A DNA stretch of 64,000 nt from Melghirimyces algeriensis (GCF_900182565.1 NZ_FXTI01000002.1:310001-374000), one strand, 5' to 3'. Counted from the first letter of the stretch, positions 8,972 through 17,184 are shown. The notes: generated from the sequence alone by a model not told the origin. Program-made: numbers and translations.

Positions 8972-9685
8972 TCAATCCCGTGAAGAAGCTCCTTTTTCCT
9001 TGGGACCCGCAATTCCATGAAGAATGACATCCGCCATCCAGACCAACTCCTGCTCTTCTTCCTCTTGAACCAAAAAGCCTGGAAAAGCTTTATTTTTTGC
9101 CAAAAGATAACCAATCCCGATGGAAAGGATACTTCGAGCAATTACATGTGTAGGAAGATCATCGCGAACGCGTCCTTCCCGCTTCCAACGTTCAATCCGG
9201 TCTGATGCCACTTCATAAAATGCCTTGGCCACATGATTATGCAGAGCTTCCCGCAATTCCGGCTGAAACAGGCTTTCCACAAGAATGATCTTTACCTTTT
9301 TCCAATTTCCTTCAACTAAGTTGACACGATTGGCATAAAATTCATGAAACAACTCATCCAATGGTTTGTCTTGATCCAGAATTTTCACCACAGGCTGCAA
9401 GAGATACGGTGTGGCCACCTTGGAAATGGCCGGAATCACCAAATGTAAAAGCAACCCTTTCTTGGACCGGTAATGTTTGAAAATCGTCGCTTCCGCCACA
9501 CCGGCCCGATGAGCAATTGCACTCGTGGATGCTCCTTCAAACCCCCGTTCTGAGAAAATATGCATCGCTGCTTCCAGAATGCGCTTTTGCTTGTCCGTTT
9601 CCCGATCTTGCCTGTCCAAATTTAAACCATAATCCTGGGCAATCCACTCGATCCATTCTTCCCACGACTTTTCTGATTCTTTCAT
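8972..9685 (-). CDS. TetR/AcrR family transcriptional regulator
   Basis: The protein has 237 residues. After a 30-residue leader there is a TetR DNA-binding domain at about 32-80: KQKRILEAAMHIFSERGFEG, then the helix-turn-helix TSAIAHRAGVAEATIFKHYRSKKGLL. The C-terminal ligand domain is helical and ends in a charged tail. The inducer is unknown. Regulators of this type often control efflux or fatty-acid genes. A perfect palindrome (AGTAAGT-N4-ACTTACT) about 210 bp upstream of the start, before the divergent ribbon-helix-helix gene, is the best candidate operator. The ATG at 9685 follows GGAGGAGGAAAGTGGAGT. Confidence 0.88.
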   Translation of the reverse strand: MKESEKSWEEWIEWIAQDYGLNLDRQDRETDKQKRILEAAMHIFSERGFEGASTSAIAHRAGVAEATIFKHYRSKKGLLLHLVIPAISKVATPYLLQPVVKILDQDKPLDELFHEFYANRVNLVEGNWKKVKIILVESLFQPELREALHNHVAKAFYEVASDRIERWKREGRVRDDLPTHVIARSILSIGIGYLLAKNKAFPGFLVQEEEEQELVWMADVILHGIAGPKEKGASSRD

Positions 9686-9897
9686 ACTCCACTTTCCTCC
9701 TCCACGAACTGATAAAGATATCTTTTTTACTGACTTTCCGCAATGTTTCCCTTGATTCCTCGATTACACCGCTTGTCCTCCGGTTTGTGATCTCTTTTCT
9801 CCTGTATAAAATCCGGCATTTTTCTCTACGGTCAAATCAGGACAGATAGACGACCTCGGCAAATGGCTCTCTTCAGTCCTTTTTCATCTCATAATTG

Positions 9898-9915
9898 AGT
9901 AAGTGATTACTTACT
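9898..9915. promoter_or_regulatory. Palindromic operator candidate for the TetR regulator
   Basis: AGTAAGT-GATT-ACTTACT is a perfect 7-bp inverted repeat with a 4-bp spacer in the 328-bp divergent region (9686-10013). No gene is seen in that region. The size suits a TetR dimer. The link to the adjacent gene is an inference. Confidence 0.5.
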
Positions 9916-10013
9916 ATCATCTTATCCTACAATCTATTGTCTGTAAACGGAATGAATCGTTTGACAGAATGGAAGAAAGCTAAGGGAACGAACTCACAGA
10001 TGGAGGTTTCCCC

Positions 10014-10208
10014 ATGGATAACAACAACCGGAGGATTACAATTGCGATCCCTGCGGATCTGGATCATACGCTGGAACAGATGGTGCAAAAGTACAATCAA
10101 AAGAAAACAGATCCTGATCAGTTTATCACCAAAACGGAATTGATTCAGGAAGCAGTGGAAACGCTAGCAGAAGAGTATATTGCAAAATATGTAGATACAC
10201 AGGACTAA
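10014..10208 (+). CDS. Ribbon-helix-helix (CopG/Arc-like) small protein
   Basis: A 64-residue protein starting with a strand-like RRITIAIPADL, followed by two helices (DHTLEQMVQKYNQ; TKTELIQEAVETLAEEYIAKY). This is the ribbon-helix-helix pattern in which the strand of a dimer reads the DNA major groove. GGAGG lies 7 bases before the ATG. No toxin partner gene follows; a structured RNA begins directly after the stop instead. It is probably a transcriptional repressor with unknown targets. Confidence 0.7.
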   Translation: MDNNNRRITIAIPADLDHTLEQMVQKYNQKKTDPDQFITKTELIQEAVETLAEEYIAKYVDTQD

Positions 10209-10542
10209 TGAAAGATGGCGTTGCAAGAGCCTCCCCTTAGGGTGTAGCAAAAGCAACCCGTCGCAGGGCAATCGAATGTATTAGCGGTGCCTATCCCACT
10301 CGCAGTGGGTTCGTTATGGTAGGGGATTCCAGCGACGAACGCGTCTCTCGCGCCGGGTAAAACCATAGGAGTGAGTAAAAGGAACCAACGTACTGGTAAC
10401 AGGTACGCCACCCATGCGGGTACATGCGACCTAGCCGCAGAACGGCATGGGACGGGCTGATTTGGGAGTCTTCCGAATCAGAAATGGACTGAGGGCACTA
10501 ACTACCCAAGAATCCCATGCCTTTAGGCGTGTGGAGTCTCAA
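10209..10542 (+). mobile_element. Solo IS200/IS605-type element with omega-RNA-like structured RNA and no nuclease gene
   Basis: No ORF is supported here, but the stretch is full of stem-loops: CCCAC-TCGCA-GTGGG, the long-range pair CGTCGC/GCGACG, CGTAC...GTACG, CCCATGC...GCATGGG, GCCG-CAGAA-CGGC and CTGATT...AATCAG. It ends with CATGCC-TTTA-GGCGTG (10516-10531) followed by GTGGAGTCTCAA, the usual right-end hairpin style of IS200/IS605 elements. The left edge abuts the ribbon-helix-helix stop in an ATGA context. This suggests a nuclease-less relic or a stand-alone omega-RNA (HEARO-like or TnpB-type). The subtype cannot be fixed by eye. Confidence 0.55.
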
Positions 10543-10549
10543 ACCCGGA

Positions 10550-11725
10550 TCATGATCTCACCGGCTCTGTTTTGAACTTCTCCAATTTCTTCACCCACAT
10601 TAAAATGGTTGCGCCGGCAAGTGTGGATAGGCCATACATCAGATAGGTGGCAGAAATCCCGATCCAATCCAACATATATCCACCTACCAGGGTAAAAAAT
10701 GAATTTCCCAATCCCGTACCCACAGCAGCGTATAAAGAAATAGCTGTTGTCCGGACTTCTTTTGGAGCAAGATCGCGAACATATTGAAGAGCCGCAGGAA
10801 TAAACAATCCAACAGAGAATCCTTGACTGACTGTGGTAACGTAAACCCAGAAAAGGGACGGCTCCAATGCATAGAAAAGCCACCGGATTCCGGATACCAG
10901 TGTAGCAAACAATGTTACAGTCAACATCCCCCATTTACGAATCCAGGGCCCGGCAAAACGCATAAAGGGAGCTTCACTCCCGGCAGCAAAAAGAAAGCCT
11001 AATCCTACTCCCGCCACTGTCCCTCCCAAATGCTGAAACAGAAGACCAAAATACGTGTTATTGGCTTGGACAGGACCAAAAATCAGAAAGGTGGCTAGCA
11101 GGAACAGACTAAAACGTGGCATTTTAATCAGGCGAGATAGACCGGATCGGAGATCCAGATCAAAAGAAACCTCTTCTTTCGGCAATTTTAATCCTATGAT
11201 TGCACATGCCCACAGGGAAGCGGCAAAACCGAAAAAGATCACATGCATCCCCAGATTTTCTGCTAATTCTCCCATGATCCAGGTTGCACTGGCAAATCCA
11301 ATCGCTCCCCAAAGTCTCAAGTTCCCGTAATGACCCCCAGCACGATGTACAAAATTCATGGCAATACTATCTGATGTGGGAATAATCGCGCTTTGAAAGG
11401 CAGCTAAACAAGCTGCCAATACCAACATCCCCGCATAAGTATCCAGAACCAGATACCCCAATCCCAACATTCCGGTCATCATCACGGCCAAAATCAGCAT
11501 ACGATTGGGTTTTCCGGTATAGTCACAGATCATTCCCCAAAGAGGTTGGGTAAACACCATAACAATGGGGCCAATGGACAGGAGCGTACCGATTTGTCCC
11601 CCTGTCAGACCCACTTCATTTTTAAAGTACACACTCAACAAAGGAAACAAACCGCCAATCCCAAAGAAGACCAAATAAAAAAAGAAACTGAATTGAATCC
11701 GTGCCCATTGGTTCGCTTTTATCAT
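10550..11725 (-). CDS. MFS transporter, MFS_1-like (LacY/HcaT-like) family
   Basis: A membrane protein of 391 residues with about 12 transmembrane segments. An N-terminal FFFYLVFFGIGGLFPLLSVYF opens it, and the cytoplasmic loop after TM2 has WGMICDYTGKPNRML, a degenerate form of the MFS motif A. The N-terminal pattern resembles the nucleoside/phenylpropionate/oligosaccharide symporter group, so proton-coupled uptake or export of a small molecule is likely, but the substrate is not visible. The ATG at 11725 follows GAGGAAG; a GTG one codon earlier is the alternative. Its stop lies only 8 bp from the end of the IS605-like element. Confidence 0.8.
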   Translation of the reverse strand: MIKANQWARIQFSFFFYLVFFGIGGLFPLLSVYFKNEVGLTGGQIGTLLSIGPIVMVFTQPLWGMICDYTGKPNRMLILAVMMTGMLGLGYLVLDTYAGMLVLAACLAAFQSAIIPTSDSIAMNFVHRAGGHYGNLRLWGAIGFASATWIMGELAENLGMHVIFFGFAASLWACAIIGLKLPKEEVSFDLDLRSGLSRLIKMPRFSLFLLATFLIFGPVQANNTYFGLLFQHLGGTVAGVGLGFLFAAGSEAPFMRFAGPWIRKWGMLTVTLFATLVSGIRWLFYALEPSLFWVYVTTVSQGFSVGLFIPAALQYVRDLAPKEVRTTAISLYAAVGTGLGNSFFTLVGGYMLDWIGISATYLMYGLSTLAGATILMWVKKLEKFKTEPVRS

Positions 11726-11795
11726 CACTGCTCTTCCTCTCTATGTTCAATCCACCCATTCCCAAACGAACAAGAAGCAGCTTGAAGAATAAAAC

Positions 11796-11815
11796 AACCG
11801 GGCGTGTTCCCGGTT
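11796..11815 (-). terminator. Intrinsic terminator after queF
   Basis: AACCGGG pairs with CCCGGTT, with GTTTTATTC following on the minus strand. Confidence 0.75.
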
Positions 11816-11818
11816 ATC

Positions 11819-12247
11819 TCAACCCCTGTTATTTTTCTCCGGATATTCTGCCACCACGCGGGTTCCCAGTCCTCCCCTGGGATTCCACAAAGCTTCCACC
11901 TTCATATATTTCGGCTTCGCCAGAGCAACCAGTTCATCCAAGATTCTGCGGGTGGCATGCTCCTGATAGATTCCTACATTCCGATAGGATGTCAAATAAT
12001 ATTTTAACGATTTCATCTCTATCAAATGCTGATCCGGCACAAATGTGATCTGGATCTCTGCAAAATCAGGTAGCCCCGACCAAGGACAAACAGAAGTGAA
12101 TTCTGCTGTAGGAATCTCCACCTCCACATCTTTTCCCGGATACTCATAGGGGATAGTTTCTAGAATATCAGTCATAATGGCTGACTCATCCTGGATATCA
12201 AAACGGATCTTCTGGTACTTGCTGTGATCAACTGTTGCTTTACCCAT
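11819..12247 (-). CDS. queF: NADPH-dependent 7-cyano-7-deazaguanine reductase QueF
   Basis: A 142-residue tunnelling-fold enzyme of the unimodal (YkvM) type that reduces preQ0 to preQ1 in queuosine synthesis. The nucleophile Cys54 in TSVCPWSGLPDFAE, the catalytic Asp61, and the substrate Glu region EMKSLKYYLTSYRNVG are all present. Cys55 and Asp62 are the B. subtilis equivalents. A strong GGAGGAG precedes the ATG. The gene is downstream of a fragment resembling a queuosine-precursor transporter, which supports the pathway link. The queC, queD and queE genes are not in the window. Confidence 0.95.
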   Translation of the reverse strand: MGKATVDHSKYQKIRFDIQDESAIMTDILETIPYEYPGKDVEVEIPTAEFTSVCPWSGLPDFAEIQITFVPDQHLIEMKSLKYYLTSYRNVGIYQEHATRRILDELVALAKPKYMKVEALWNPRGGLGTRVVAEYPEKNNRG

Positions 12248-12262
12248 AGGTTTTCTCCTCCT

Positions 12263-12535
12263 TTAATTTATCAAATGGTCAATCGACCATTGCTTGTGAA
12301 TGATCCATACCAACCCATATACAACTGAAGTATCGATCACTGCTACCATCATTTTCACCAGATATTGTCCTGTCATCAACTCCATCAGGTTCGGCACGGC
12401 TCCATAAAAGGCCATGGTGGCGCGGGGATTTCGAACTCTCCATATGTCTCTTTCAAAAGTCCATATCATTGTATCAGAAACCATTATTTCTGCCCACCAT
12501 AACCATGTGGTAGCATAAAAGAATATCCACCCAAA
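12263..12535 (-). pseudogene. C-terminal remnant of a VUT-family (YhhQ-like) queuosine-precursor transporter
   Basis: From 12535 to the stop at 12263 a frame reads hydrophobic sequence: WIFFYATTWLWWAEI, then VSDTMIW, then MAFYGAVPNLMELMTGQYLVK and MMVAVIDTSVVYGLVWIIHK. The VSDT, VPNL...GQYLVK and IDT...Y pieces resemble the last helices of the YhhQ/YpdP family. About 150 N-terminal residues are missing, there is an upstream TAG (12536-12538), and no good ribosome site precedes the only long start (ATG 12484). The position directly upstream of queF fits a decayed preQ0 transporter. A short unrelated membrane protein is the alternative. Confidence 0.45.
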
Positions 12536-12564
12536 CTACAAAAAGAAACAGGAGTGATTGAAAG

Positions 12565-13020
12565 GTGAGCAGAGCCACCTATATTCAGCCCAACCTGGAA
12601 GAGTGGACGGACAAATTTCATTTTTTTACGAACATTAGGATTCGCTATTGTGAGACGGATATGTCTGGCCATTTGAACAATACCCATCACATTGTCTATT
12701 TTGAACAGGGGAGGTTGGAGTATCTGGAGCAGTTGCAATTTCACCACCTACCATTGACAGCAGTTACCGCAGATATTTGTTGCCACTATCACAGTGAAGC
12801 ATTCTTGCGGGAAGAATTGAAGCTGGGTGTACGAACCGCTCGCTTGGGAAACAGCTCTCTCGACTTGGAATATTGCCTTCAAACTGCCGCGGATCAGCGA
12901 CTCGTCGCCACCGGTCGGGGAACTTTGGTATTCATCGATCAAAATACCAAAAAAAGCACCCCCATCCCTGATGAATTGAGGAAACAGATCGAAATGGTTG
13001 AAGGAATTGGCACCGCTTAA
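12565..13020 (+). CDS. Acyl-CoA thioesterase, 4HBT (YbgC/FadM-like) family
   Basis: A hot-dog fold protein of 151 residues. The family signature RYCETDMSGHLNNTHHIVYFEQGRLEYL (about 26-53, Asp32 as the usual catalytic residue) is clear. A central helix and strand region follows, with GRGTLVFID near the end. These enzymes hydrolyse acyl-CoA thioesters in the cytosol; chain length cannot be told. The start is GTG at 12565, with AGGAG about 11 bases upstream. It is transcribed away from the queF side and ends in a shared bidirectional terminator. Confidence 0.85.
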   Translation: MSRATYIQPNLEEWTDKFHFFTNIRIRYCETDMSGHLNNTHHIVYFEQGRLEYLEQLQFHHLPLTAVTADICCHYHSEAFLREELKLGVRTARLGNSSLDLEYCLQTAADQRLVATGRGTLVFIDQNTKKSTPIPDELRKQIEMVEGIGTA

Positions 13021-13026
13021 CAAGCA

Positions 13027-13065
13027 AAAAACACCCTCCCTTCGATCCAAGGAGAGGGTGTTTTT
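13027..13065. terminator. Bidirectional terminator between the thioesterase and pruA
   Basis: AAAAACACCCTC... pairs with ...GAGGGTGTTTTT; A- and T-runs flank both sides, so it serves both convergent genes. Confidence 0.85.
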
Positions 13066-13086
13066 AAAAATACGAATGTCAGGGGA

Positions 13087-14631
13087 TCATAGCCATTCGG
13101 AAACGGTTTTTGGCTCCATGAAGTTGAGGAGGTAATCCGGTCCACCCGCTTTGGCATCCGTACCAGACATATTGAATCCACCGAAGGGTTGCAGCCCCAC
13201 AATTGAACCGGTGCAACCACGGTTGAGATACAAGTTTCCTACATGGAAGTCACGGCGAGCCCGATCCAGATGTTCACGGTTGCGACTGATGAGAGCGCCT
13301 GTCAAACCGTAATCTGTATTGTTAGCGATCTCCAACAGTTCTTCAAAGTCCTTCGCCTTGGAGAAAGCGACTACTGGTCCAAAGATTTCTTCCTTCATAA
13401 TGCGGGCATTGGGATCTACATCGGCAAAGATGGTCGGTTGAATAAAGTAACCTTTGCTGTCATCCGCTTCGCCACCGGCAACCAGCTTCCCTTCCTGTTT
13501 GCCGATCTCAATGTATTCGCGAATCTTGTTAAACTGAATGTCATCGATCACTGGTCCCATAAAGGTACCGTGTTCTGCCGGATCACCTACAGCAAGTTCC
13601 TTGGTCATTTCAACGACCCGTTCCAACACTTGGTTGTAGACATCCTGATGAATCACTGCTCTGGAGCAAGCCGAGCACTTCTGACCAGAGAATCCAAAAG
13701 CGGAAGTGACAATGGATTTTGCTGCTAACTCAAGATCGGCATCCTTATCGACAATAATCGTGTCTTTCCCGCCCATTTCGGCGACAACCCGTTTCAGCCA
13801 CTTTTGACCTTTTTGTACTTTGGCCGCACGTTCAAAGATGCGAGTGCCTGTAGCACGGGAACCGGTAAAGTTAATAAAACGGATTTTGGGATGATCCACA
13901 ATATAATCGCCGATCTCTTTCGGATCTCCAGGAATAAACTGAAGAACACCATCCGGCAAACCTGCTTCCCGCATCAATTCTACAAATTTGGCCGAGATTA
14001 CCGGAGCTTTTTCCGATGGTTTCAACAGAACCGTATTCCCGGTGACAAGAGCCGCCACTGCTGTACCACACATAATCGCGAAGGGGAAGTTCCACGGCGG
14101 GATAATGAATCCGACACCCATCGGCTGATAGAAATACTCGTTATGTTCATCCTCTCTGGAAATAACCGGTTTCCCTTTATCCAGCTCCAGCATCTGGCGA
14201 CCATAGTACTCAAGGAAATCAATGGCTTCCGCAGTATCCGCATCCGCTTCCAACCAGTTTTTACCGGATTCATAAAGCATAGCAGCGGAAAACTCGAAGC
14301 GACGGCGACGGATAATGGCTGCCGCTTTAAACAGGATTTTTGCACGGGATTCAGCCGGCCATTTCCGCCAGGTTTCAAAGTGCTTCCAGGCGCTATTAAT
14401 CGCTTTTTCCGCCAGCTCTTTATCAGCCATGGAGACTTTTCCAACCACCTGCTTTTTGTCGGCGGGGTTATAGGAAACCAATTTCCTGGACGTATACACC
14501 TCTTCTCCATCAATCAGGAGTGGGTATTCCTTACCCAAATCTTCTTTAACCTTCTCCAGGGCAGCTTTCATTGCCTTCTGGTTTTCCTCTTTGGAAAAAT
14601 CCTTCCACTTATTGTGATCATAGGGGATCAT
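13087..14631 (-). CDS. rocA: 1-pyrroline-5-carboxylate dehydrogenase (RocA/PruA)
   Basis: An aldehyde dehydrogenase of 514 residues that oxidises glutamate semialdehyde / P5C to glutamate with NAD+, the last step of proline and arginine breakdown. Seen: the PPWNFPFAI cofactor-binding segment (about 178-186), the general-base Glu285 in VAEMGGKD, the nucleophile Cys322 in GFSGQKCSACSR, and EEIFGPVV near 416. Length and motifs match Bacillus RocA. RocB at 2111 belongs to the same physiological regulon. The ATG follows TTGAGGAGG. An inverted repeat upstream may be its control site. Confidence 0.95.
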   Translation of the reverse strand: MIPYDHNKWKDFSKEENQKAMKAALEKVKEDLGKEYPLLIDGEEVYTSRKLVSYNPADKKQVVGKVSMADKELAEKAINSAWKHFETWRKWPAESRAKILFKAAAIIRRRRFEFSAAMLYESGKNWLEADADTAEAIDFLEYYGRQMLELDKGKPVISREDEHNEYFYQPMGVGFIIPPWNFPFAIMCGTAVAALVTGNTVLLKPSEKAPVISAKFVELMREAGLPDGVLQFIPGDPKEIGDYIVDHPKIRFINFTGSRATGTRIFERAAKVQKGQKWLKRVVAEMGGKDTIIVDKDADLELAAKSIVTSAFGFSGQKCSACSRAVIHQDVYNQVLERVVEMTKELAVGDPAEHGTFMGPVIDDIQFNKIREYIEIGKQEGKLVAGGEADDSKGYFIQPTIFADVDPNARIMKEEIFGPVVAFSKAKDFEELLEIANNTDYGLTGALISRNREHLDRARRDFHVGNLYLNRGCTGSIVGLQPFGGFNMSGTDAKAGGPDYLLNFMEPKTVSEWL

Positions 14632-14665
14632 CTACATCAAGCCTCCTCAAATTGCAAAAATCAAT

Positions 14666-14708
14666 CCATTGCCAGACTTGTCTCATTTTATCACCAACCC
14701 GGCAATGG
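14666..14708. promoter_or_regulatory. Inverted repeat CCATTGCC...GGCAATGG upstream of pruA
   Basis: A perfect 8-bp inverted repeat (14666-14673, 14701-14708) encloses 27 bp that include TAAAAT, a possible -10 on the minus strand. It lies 35-77 bp before the pruA start. It could be an operator or a leader hairpin. The other sequence in 14632-14913 shows no gene. Confidence 0.4.
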
Positions 14709-14913
14709 AATGCATTACGCGAAAAAGACCCCCAAGGCAGAAACCACCTTGAGGAATGCGCTTTCGCAAATGGCTCTCCAGAAGAATAACACTGTTCATG
14801 CAAAACAGCAACCCCAATTCAGTTGTTTCGCTTCAACCCAACCGGTTACTTTTTCGAGAAGCGGGAAAGCTTCGTCACTCATTCAACATTACAAAACCAA
14901 GACTTAAAATAAT

Positions 14914-16485
14914 TCATCTCTTCTTTTTCCGATAAAGAGTGACTCCAAGAATAATGAGAAATACAGCTGTTCCACCGCTGTAAACGGGTGTCAAGGATGA
15001 ATAGTTTTTTTTAGAATTGACCAATTTACCACTTTGCCTGATTCCTTCAGCTACACGAACCCCTTCATCATAACGGCGATACTGATTGCTCTTCCCAGGA
15101 ATGGTAAAGGTTTCGCTCTTCCCTTTCATAACGTTCAATGTCTTGGTTTCCTGGATCGCTAACGGTAACCCATCCACATTTCCATAGAAGACGGTTTTCA
15201 ATAGATACTCTCCTTTGGGCAATGGAACGCTGACGTGCGGTTTTCCTTCATGAAGATACAATACTTCTCCATCTTTGCGAGCCACAGCCAACAGCCAGTG
15301 ACCCCTCACCTTATGCCCACTTACATGCATTTGAATGTTGGTTATGTTGGGTTGCGATTTCTTTGACTGCTGATTCACCTTTTGAGAGATGGAAGGAATA
15401 TGGAATACATAGGGCTGTTTCACATGAACATTTTTTCCATCCACTGTTCCCTGAAAATCGACGATTACTCGATATTGATCCGCCTGCCTCATCGGGAGTT
15501 CCACCACCCCCTTGTGAGATGCAAGAACACCCCGCCGGATCACTTCCTTCTTTTTGCCTCCGGAAAGCTTTTTTGTTTCCGGATAAGCAAAATGATACCG
15601 CCAAATTCCCCGAATGTTTTTCCCTTTATCTAAAGCAGCTTTGATTTGAACGCCGCGCACTTCCATTCCGGAAGTCTCCGTCCATTCCTGATCCAGTTTC
15701 CGTCCAATCAAAACCGTATGATCTGCCTGAATGTTTAAAGCTGGAGCAGATTTTGCGGGAAAACTCGGTTCTTTCCCTCCATGATGACAATTTTCAGGAA
15801 CTGAAACCTTACCTAAAGCTTTGAAATGAGGTCCACCTTTTCTTCCCATCACATCACCGGATTTCTTCTTTTTTTTCTTGCCGTTTACCACTACTTTCAC
15901 CTCAAACGGACCTTCCGGTCGTTTCAGCACAGCAGAATGTACAAGTCCGGTCATTTCATCAGAAGTATAGCGGTCAAAAAGCTTATAATCTCCAGCCTTT
16001 CTCACTTCATACTGCCAACGTCCGGAAGCATTTTTTATTCGCTTCAGTTTTCCATGGATTTGCACCTGATCCTCCGTACAGCTCATCCATATATCCACCC
16101 AAGGTGGCGTAATCGTATGAGTTCGAGACAAGTCAACACGCTTTTCATTAATGCTTCCGCGGAAGGTGGCCGTAACCGCCACCTTTTCTCCTCCTTTCAA
16201 TCGATCAGCCATTTTGCCTGTAAACACAGCCCGTCCCTGAGCTCCTCGGTCCTGAAGAGAGAGCACTTTCCCGCCTCCATCAACCTGAAAGGTCCACCGA
16301 CCTTCTAGACGGTCTTTTTTTGTCACTCCCTCAAGATGTGCTTTTACGTGTATCCCGGTATTGTTCTCTTCTTCCAATTGTACAACGATTGTATAGGGTT
16401 CATGGTCTTGATCGGAAGCTTCCACTGAACCTGAATAGAGAAACAAAAATAAGATACTAAAAAAAACGGTCACGCGTATCACCAC
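14914..16485 (-). CDS. Secreted, membrane-anchored surface protein with four Ig-like repeats
   Basis: The protein has 523 residues. It has an N-terminal signal (VTVFFSILFLFLYSGSVEA), four repeats at about 45-126, 140-205, 277-362 and 383-452, and a final hydrophobic helix GGTAVFLIILGVTLYRKKKR. Each repeat shows G-x-W (about residues 62, 155, 293, 395), and most then have an L/P...Y..VV.F.G..D sequence, suggesting beta-sandwich domains. There is a Lys-rich patch KKKKKK between repeats 2 and 3. The tail resembles a sortase substrate end but has no LPxTG, so it is more likely a simple C-terminal membrane anchor. GTG at 16485 follows GGAGTGAGAATT. Function is unknown; I recognise no family. Confidence 0.75.
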   Translation of the reverse strand: MVIRVTVFFSILFLFLYSGSVEASDQDHEPYTIVVQLEEENNTGIHVKAHLEGVTKKDRLEGRWTFQVDGGGKVLSLQDRGAQGRAVFTGKMADRLKGGEKVAVTATFRGSINEKRVDLSRTHTITPPWVDIWMSCTEDQVQIHGKLKRIKNASGRWQYEVRKAGDYKLFDRYTSDEMTGLVHSAVLKRPEGPFEVKVVVNGKKKKKKSGDVMGRKGGPHFKALGKVSVPENCHHGGKEPSFPAKSAPALNIQADHTVLIGRKLDQEWTETSGMEVRGVQIKAALDKGKNIRGIWRYHFAYPETKKLSGGKKKEVIRRGVLASHKGVVELPMRQADQYRVIVDFQGTVDGKNVHVKQPYVFHIPSISQKVNQQSKKSQPNITNIQMHVSGHKVRGHWLLAVARKDGEVLYLHEGKPHVSVPLPKGEYLLKTVFYGNVDGLPLAIQETKTLNVMKGKSETFTIPGKSNQYRRYDEGVRVAEGIRQSGKLVNSKKNYSSLTPVYSGGTAVFLIILGVTLYRKKKR

Positions 16486-16626
16486 AATTCTCACTCCACA
16501 AACCCACATTTTGGTACTCAATGAAACAACAACCCTTATTATACAATAATTTACATCTATTGTAAGCAAACTGCATAGGGTTTCGAAAAAAACATAAGTT
16601 ATGATATCATATTTCCATAGCAAATT

Positions 16627-16723
16627 GGGAGCGAATGGGGAACTGGTGTCCCCCCCGGTCTTCAAAACCGTGTGGGAGGCGCGCTGCGTCTCCGGTGGGT
16701 TCGATTCCCACGCGTTCCCGCCA
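16627..16723 (+). tRNA. selC: tRNA-Sec (anticodon TCA)
   Basis: The 97-nt gene has the selenocysteine tRNA hallmarks. The anticodon stem-loop is CGGT-CTTCAAA-ACCG with anticodon TCA, the D stem is long (GGGGA/TCCCC), and the variable arm has 8 bp (GGAGGCGC/GCGTCTCC). The T arm is GTGGG-TTCGATT-CCCAC, the acceptor stem is extended and GCCA is encoded. It is charged with serine, converted by SelA and delivered by SelB. A TATCAT box lies about 16 bp upstream with only a weak -35. Confidence 0.96.
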
Positions 16724-17048
16724 TGTTTAATCTCCGTTGGGTTTGTTCGATGGGTTCAAATACTTACAGTTTATTCGCCTTCCTATGGAGTCTCAGCGTG
16801 CACGGTCGATTCCTGGGGAGGTTTTTTGTTATGCGGGAATTTTGTCCTCTGTTTCATCGTTTTGTGGGTGGAAAACAACTGGACTTTCCCGGTCCGAAAG
16901 TATGCAATTCATGGTCGGTTTTCGGATAAACAGTTCGGGAAATCGCAAGTCAGATGTTACTCTCGCAAGGGCTTACGATATGTCTGTTTCAGATCTCGAA
17001 GAGCACCTTTGAGTTTCGGCACTCACTTATAATGACATTGTTTTGTTA

Positions 17049-17077
17049 TTTTTCTTATGGGATCTTTCTGGTATGAT
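17049..17077 (+). promoter_or_regulatory. Extended -10 promoter candidate
   Basis: TGGTATGAT (-10 at 17072-17077 with the TGn extension) has a weak TTTTTC 17 bp upstream. It would drive the small gene at 17185. Confidence 0.45.
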
Positions 17078-17152
17078 AGGTATAAGAAAGTTGCTCATTT
17101 TTGTTAGCAAGATTAAGTGCTTCAATCGATGAAGCCTTAAAAGCCAAGAATA

Positions 17153-17166
17153 AGTAAGCGCTTTCA
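17153..17166. promoter_or_regulatory. cre-like site (CcpA) before the 52-residue gene
   Basis: AGTAAGCGCTTTCA matches 13 of 14 positions of the cre consensus TGWAARCGYTWNCW (first base differs). It lies downstream of the promoter candidate and 19 bp before the start codon, where CcpA would act as a roadblock. Confidence 0.45.
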
Positions 17167-17184
17167 AAATGGAGGGTGACCCAT

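Larger units (their letters stand above)
16724..17184. other. Non-coding stretch downstream of tRNA-Sec
   Basis: No convincing gene is seen: the open frames lack ribosome sites and family features. The last part holds an extended -10 promoter and a cre-like site for the small gene that follows. tRNA-Sec genes are known integration sites, but I found no repeat of the tRNA 3' end or integrase here. Confidence 0.4.

Noticed and set aside
12484..12747. Minus-strand frame of 87 codons opposite the thioesterase
   Set aside because: Antisense of a clear 4HBT protein; no independent support.
13804..14907. Long plus-strand frame (about 367 codons) opposite pruA
   Set aside because: It is the antisense of a well-conserved aldehyde dehydrogenase, with no ribosome site or family features.
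16737..17012. Open frame after tRNA-Sec, possible integrase remnant
   Set aside because: No ribosome site, no tyrosine-recombinase motifs, and no duplicate of the tRNA 3' end was found.
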